From the NCBI GenBank assembly GCA_029864945.1, contig JAOTSL010000131.1, forward strand, positions 1-8,582: DNA of 8,582 nucleotides. Reading direction: 5' to 3'. Position numbers and translations under genes: made by a program. Under the pieces are notes generated by a model. It was not told the DNA's origin, did not search any database, and saw only the letters and a program-made list of their open reading frames with translations. The stretch comes from Gammaproteobacteria bacterium. Its GTDB lineage: Bacteria > Pseudomonadota > Gammaproteobacteria > S012-40. Shown one piece after another: positions 5,659-8,582 of this stretch (positions are counted from its first letter, which is position 1; the number at the start of each line of letters is the position of its first letter).

Positions 5659-7650
5659 ATGAAAAGTTTATGGAATGATAAAGAAGCCAGCCAATATAAT
5701 GATGATTTAGGCTTGCGAGTATACACCTCCCGATTACTTGGCCTTGACGCCAGTTTGGTATTGCATGGTGGTGGAAACACCTCGGTGAAAATAACAGAAA
5801 ATGATATTTTTGATGAACCACAAAAATTGTTATATGTAAAAGGTAGTGGCTGGGACCTGGAAACTATCGATCGCCCCGGTTTCGCGCCTGTTGATTTAGA
5901 TCACCTCATTAAGCTTGCCGAATTACCCGTGTTAAGTGACCCAGATATGGTGAATGAATTAAGAACAAATATGACCAATGCGTCAGCACCAACACCATCG
6001 GTTGAAGCTATTCTACACGCCACATTACCTTTTAAGTTTGTTGATCATACTCATGCCGACGCAATTGTGACTATAACCAATAATGCTGATGGCAAAAAAC
6101 GCATTGAAGAAATTTACGGTGATCGAGTTGTCATTATCGATTACATCATGCCGGGCTTTGATCTTGCTCGCGTGTGCGCCAAACAATTCGCAGAACAGGC
6201 GCATGACAAAACGGAAGGAATGGTGCTACTTAATCACGGTATATTTTCATTCGCAGATACCGCCCAAGAATCGTATGAACGTATGATCAGTTTGGTGAAT
6301 GAAGCGGAAGAATACCTTAAAACGCAAAATGCTTGGGATTATCCCCAGAATAAGTCTGTTTCTTTAGATAGCAATGCCGGCAACAAAATAGACAATAGAA
6401 TTGCAATCGCTCAATTGCGACAAGCAGTGTCATCAGTTGCCGGATGCCCGATGATTCTTTCAGCAGATAATAGCGAGAAAATGTTGAGTTTTGCCCAGCA
6501 GGAAAATATTTTGCAATTGGCAAAACAGGGGCCTGCTACACCTGATCATGTTATTCGGACAAAACAATTTCCTATGTTGGGGCGTGATGTTGATGCTTAT
6601 GTAGAAGAATACAAAGGATACTTTGAAAAACACGCAAGCCATTCAAAAGATAAAAAAACAATGCTTGATCCAGCACCCAGGGTAATTATTGACCCGGAAA
6701 TTGGGGTCGTTGGTGTCGGTAAAACAGCTAAAGATGCCAAAATTGTGACGGATATTTATGATCATACTGTTGATGTGATTTCTCGCGCGACTTTGTTGGG
6801 TGGTTATCAGGCTTTACCGGGTCAGGATATTTTTGATATGGAATATTGGGTGCTGGAGCAAGCTAAACTAAAAAAATCCGGTAATTCGCCGGAGTTTACC
6901 GGTGAAATTGTATTGGTTACCGGTGGTTATTCTGGAATAGGCAAAGCTTGTGTCGATGCTATGATGAAAAACGGCGCGGCAGTTGTTGCGCTGGATATAA
7001 ACCCTGGGATTGAAAATCTTTATGTTTCACCGAATTATCTTGGCCTTATATGTGATGTTACTGACGAAGATCAATTATGTGAATGTTTATCGCAGGCGGT
7101 AACCGCTTTCGGTGGACTAGACATGGTTGTGCTAAATGCAGGTATGTTTCCTGGTGGATGTGCGATAAGTGAGATGACGACTGAGCTTTGGAAAAAAGTA
7201 ATGGCTGTCAATCTGGATGCTAATCTTGCTTTACTCAGAGAGGCGTATCCACTGTTAAAACTTTCGCCTAAAAATGGTCGAGTATCAGTGGTTGGGTCGA
7301 AAAATGTGCCTGCACCAGGGCCAGGCGCAGCGGCTTATTCAGCATCCAAGGCAGCCTTAACTCAGTTGTCGCGGATAACAGCAATGGAATGGGGTAAAGA
7401 TGGTATCCGAATTAATATAGTGCATCCCGATGCAGTATTTGATACCGGAATATGGACTGATGAAGTATTGCAGGCAAGAGCGAAGCATTATGGAATGACT
7501 GTTCAGGAATATAAAACGAAAAACATATTAAAAACAGAGATTAGCAGTAACGACGTTGCACAACTGGTTGTGGCAACGTGTAGTCATTTATTCGCAAAAA
7601 CGACTGCAGCGCAAATACCTATTGACGGCGGTAATGACAGAGTAATTTAA
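5659..7650 (+). CDS. Bifunctional class II aldolase / short-chain dehydrogenase
   Basis: This gene encodes a 663-residue cytoplasmic fusion. Residues about 15-225 are a class II (zinc-dependent) aldolase/adducin domain: HGGGNTSVK (36-44) binds the phosphate-side substrate, Glu116 in PSVEA is in the usual catalytic position, and His130, His132 (HTHAD) and His193 (LNHG) are the expected metal ligands. Residues about 413-663 are a complete short-chain dehydrogenase: TGGYSGIG (421-428), Asp446 after the second strand (favours NAD over NADP), NAG (493-495) and the Ser547/Tyr560/Lys564 triad in YSASK. A linker domain lies between. The family includes rhamnulose-1-phosphate aldolase/lactaldehyde dehydrogenase fusions, in which the aldehyde product passes to the second domain. 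All catalytic residues look intact, but no rhamnose isomerase or kinase is nearby, so the substrate is open. The start has AAAAGG (5641-5646) and AAGG (5653-5656) upstream. A weak promoter, TTGTTT-18-TGTAAT (5591-5620), may allow separate expression from the MATE gene. Confidence 0.92.
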   Translation: MKSLWNDKEASQYNDDLGLRVYTSRLLGLDASLVLHGGGNTSVKITENDIFDEPQKLLYVKGSGWDLETIDRPGFAPVDLDHLIKLAELPVLSDPDMVNELRTNMTNASAPTPSVEAILHATLPFKFVDHTHADAIVTITNNADGKKRIEEIYGDRVVIIDYIMPGFDLARVCAKQFAEQAHDKTEGMVLLNHGIFSFADTAQESYERMISLVNEAEEYLKTQNAWDYPQNKSVSLDSNAGNKIDNRIAIAQLRQAVSSVAGCPMILSADNSEKMLSFAQQENILQLAKQGPATPDHVIRTKQFPMLGRDVDAYVEEYKGYFEKHASHSKDKKTMLDPAPRVIIDPEIGVVGVGKTAKDAKIVTDIYDHTVDVISRATLLGGYQALPGQDIFDMEYWVLEQAKLKKSGNSPEFTGEIVLVTGGYSGIGKACVDAMMKNGAAVVALDINPGIENLYVSPNYLGLICDVTDEDQLCECLSQAVTAFGGLDMVVLNAGMFPGGCAISEMTTELWKKVMAVNLDANLALLREAYPLLKLSPKNGRVSVVGSKNVPAPGPGAAAYSASKAALTQLSRITAMEWGKDGIRINIVHPDAVFDTGIWTDEVLQARAKHYGMTVQEYKTKNILKTEISSNDVAQLVVATCSHLFAKTTAAQIPIDGGNDRVI

Positions 7651-7753
7651 GGCGGGAGTATCTCAGATAGTTTTAAAGAATATCTGCAATTATGCCGACA
7701 ACTGATTAAATGTCGTCAGATAATGGCGAAAGCATACCGATTGTAGGAAAACT

Positions 7754-8548
7754 ATGTCTGATTTACTGATAAGTGATTTATTGATATTACTGGTTGAGCC
7801 ATCTACAACGCAGCAAAAAGTCATAATGTCTTATTTTAATGAGCTGGGTATTGATAGTGTCGATGCAGTTACAAGTGGGGAAGAAGCGATAAAAATGATG
7901 GGTAGGGTTGCTCCTGATCTCATCGTGTCGTCTATGCATTTGCCTGATATTACCGGCGCAGACTTACTGGTTAAAGTGAGGGGGATGGCAGAATTGGCTA
8001 GCCTGCCTTTTTTGCTAATTTCTAGCGAAACTCATTATAGATATCTTGAGCCAATACGTCAGGCAGGTGCGATAGCTATATTGCCCAAGCCATTTGAAAA
8101 GTCTCAGTTGTTGTCGGCTTTGCGAAATACGTTGGACTTTATTGATCCTGAAGCATTGGAAATTGATTTAATGCCGGCGCATGAGATAAGAGTGCTTCTT
8201 GTGGATGATAGCAAGCTTGCCCGTAAGCATATTATTAGGGTGCTGAATAAAATGGGCGTAACCAATATCGCTGAAGCTGAAAATGGGGCGGAAGGCGTTG
8301 AGCTGCTACGCACGGTGGATGTTGATTTGATTGTTACCGACTACAATATGCCAGAAATGGACGGAAAGGAATTTACGCAATACGTCCGAGAAGAAAGCAA
8401 TCAACCTGGTGTGCCAATTTTAATGGTAACCAGTGAGTCAGATAGTAGTCGTTTAGCATTAGTCGAGGATGCAGGTGTATCTGCGATTTGTGACAAACCT
8501 TTTGATCAGGATAGTATCCGGGATATTTTAAGTCGAATTATAGTTTAG
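7754..8548 (+). CDS. Two-receiver response regulator with a degenerate first receiver domain
   Basis: This is a 264-residue cytoplasmic signalling protein made of two tandem CheY-like receiver domains and no output domain. The second (about 145-264) is canonical: acidic pair Asp151-Asp152 (LLVDDS), phosphoacceptor Asp196 (DLIVTDYNMP), Thr226 (MVTSES) and Lys248 (DKPF). The first (about 8-130) aligns throughout but reads LLVEPS (Glu15-Pro16) at the acidic pair and DLIVSSMHLP at the active site, so Ser60 replaces the phosphoacceptor aspartate. Ser90 and Lys112 (LPKPF) are retained. The first domain therefore probably cannot be phosphorylated and may serve for dimerisation or partner binding. 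The start has a good AGGA (7745-7748). The first residues repeat SDLLI twice. The stop codon lies inside a 12-bp tandem repeat. No histidine kinase is in the window; partner and output are unknown. The gap before it (7651-7753) shows only weak hairpins and no clear terminator. Confidence 0.92.
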   Translation: MSDLLISDLLILLVEPSTTQQKVIMSYFNELGIDSVDAVTSGEEAIKMMGRVAPDLIVSSMHLPDITGADLLVKVRGMAELASLPFLLISSETHYRYLEPIRQAGAIAILPKPFEKSQLLSALRNTLDFIDPEALEIDLMPAHEIRVLLVDDSKLARKHIIRVLNKMGVTNIAEAENGAEGVELLRTVDVDLIVTDYNMPEMDGKEFTQYVREESNQPGVPILMVTSESDSSRLALVEDAGVSAICDKPFDQDSIRDILSRIIV

Positions 8549-8577
8549 ATAAAAGTTTAGATAAAAGTTTAGATAAA
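8542..8577 (+). repeat. Three perfect tandem copies of a 12-bp unit at the end of the response-regulator gene
   Basis: AGTTTAGATAAA is repeated exactly three times (8542-8553, 8554-8565, 8566-8577). The gene's TAG stop (8546-8548) lies in the first copy. Because the unit is 12 bases, the second and third copies place further in-frame TAG codons at 8558 and 8570. The array runs to within five bases of the window end, followed by ATGGG, which could be a new start codon but has no visible ribosome-binding site. Confidence 0.9.
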
Positions 8578-8582
8578 ATGGG

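Noticed and set aside
5544..5821. Two overlapping minus-strand open frames across the MATE-aldolase junction
   Set aside because: They overlap each other and the start of the aldolase gene, lack ribosome-binding sites and resemble no family I know.
7661..7717. Possible terminator hairpins after the aldolase gene (CAGATA/TATCTG and CTGA/TCAG pairings)
   Set aside because: Stems are short, loops are long and no T-tract follows, so they do not meet a terminator standard.
8578..8582. ATGGG at the right edge as a new gene start
   Set aside because: Only five bases are visible and there is no ribosome-binding site in the repeat array upstream.

Overview
This looks like a moderately AT-rich chromosomal segment of a Gram-negative bacterium, most likely a gammaproteobacterium. 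The support is an outer-membrane porin with a signal peptide and a C-terminal phenylalanine, a DUF3135-type protein (a family I know mainly from Gammaproteobacteria), a DinF-type MATE exporter and a standalone double-receiver response regulator. I cannot name a genus from the sequence alone.

Layout: a porin (+, 164-1189) converges on a small exported DsrE/DsrF-like protein (-, 1256-1741), and the two share a symmetrical terminator at 1221-1251. A class V aminotransferase of the alanine/serine-glyoxylate type follows (+, 1922-3121), with a recognisable promoter. The 588-base gap at 3122-3709 holds a 168-bp near-palindromic element (3154-3321) with perfect 20-bp terminal inverted repeats. It is best read as a MITE (non-coding miniature transposon). 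The rest of the gap holds two short inverted repeats, one consensus DnaA-box nonamer and a sigma70-like promoter for the next gene. That gene is the DUF3135-type protein (+, 3710-4141), closed by a strong 16-bp-stem terminator (4196-4232). Next come a MATE exporter (+, 4277-5590), a large class II aldolase / short-chain dehydrogenase fusion (+, 5659-7650) and a two-receiver response regulator (+, 7754-8548). The response regulator ends inside a triplicated 12-bp tandem repeat at the right edge.

The genes do not form one obvious pathway. The aminotransferase and the aldolase/dehydrogenase are both small-carbon metabolic enzymes (glyoxylate/amino acids; sugar phosphate to aldehyde to acid), but they are separated by other transcription units, so a functional link is only a guess. 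Most genes appear to be their own transcription units. The MATE gene and the aldolase fusion, 68 bases apart, are the one plausible co-transcribed pair. I saw no CRISPR array, tRNA, rRNA, integrase or complete insertion sequence. The most notable non-routine signals are the MITE-like palindrome, the pseudo-receiver domain in the response regulator and the tandem repeats around its ends.
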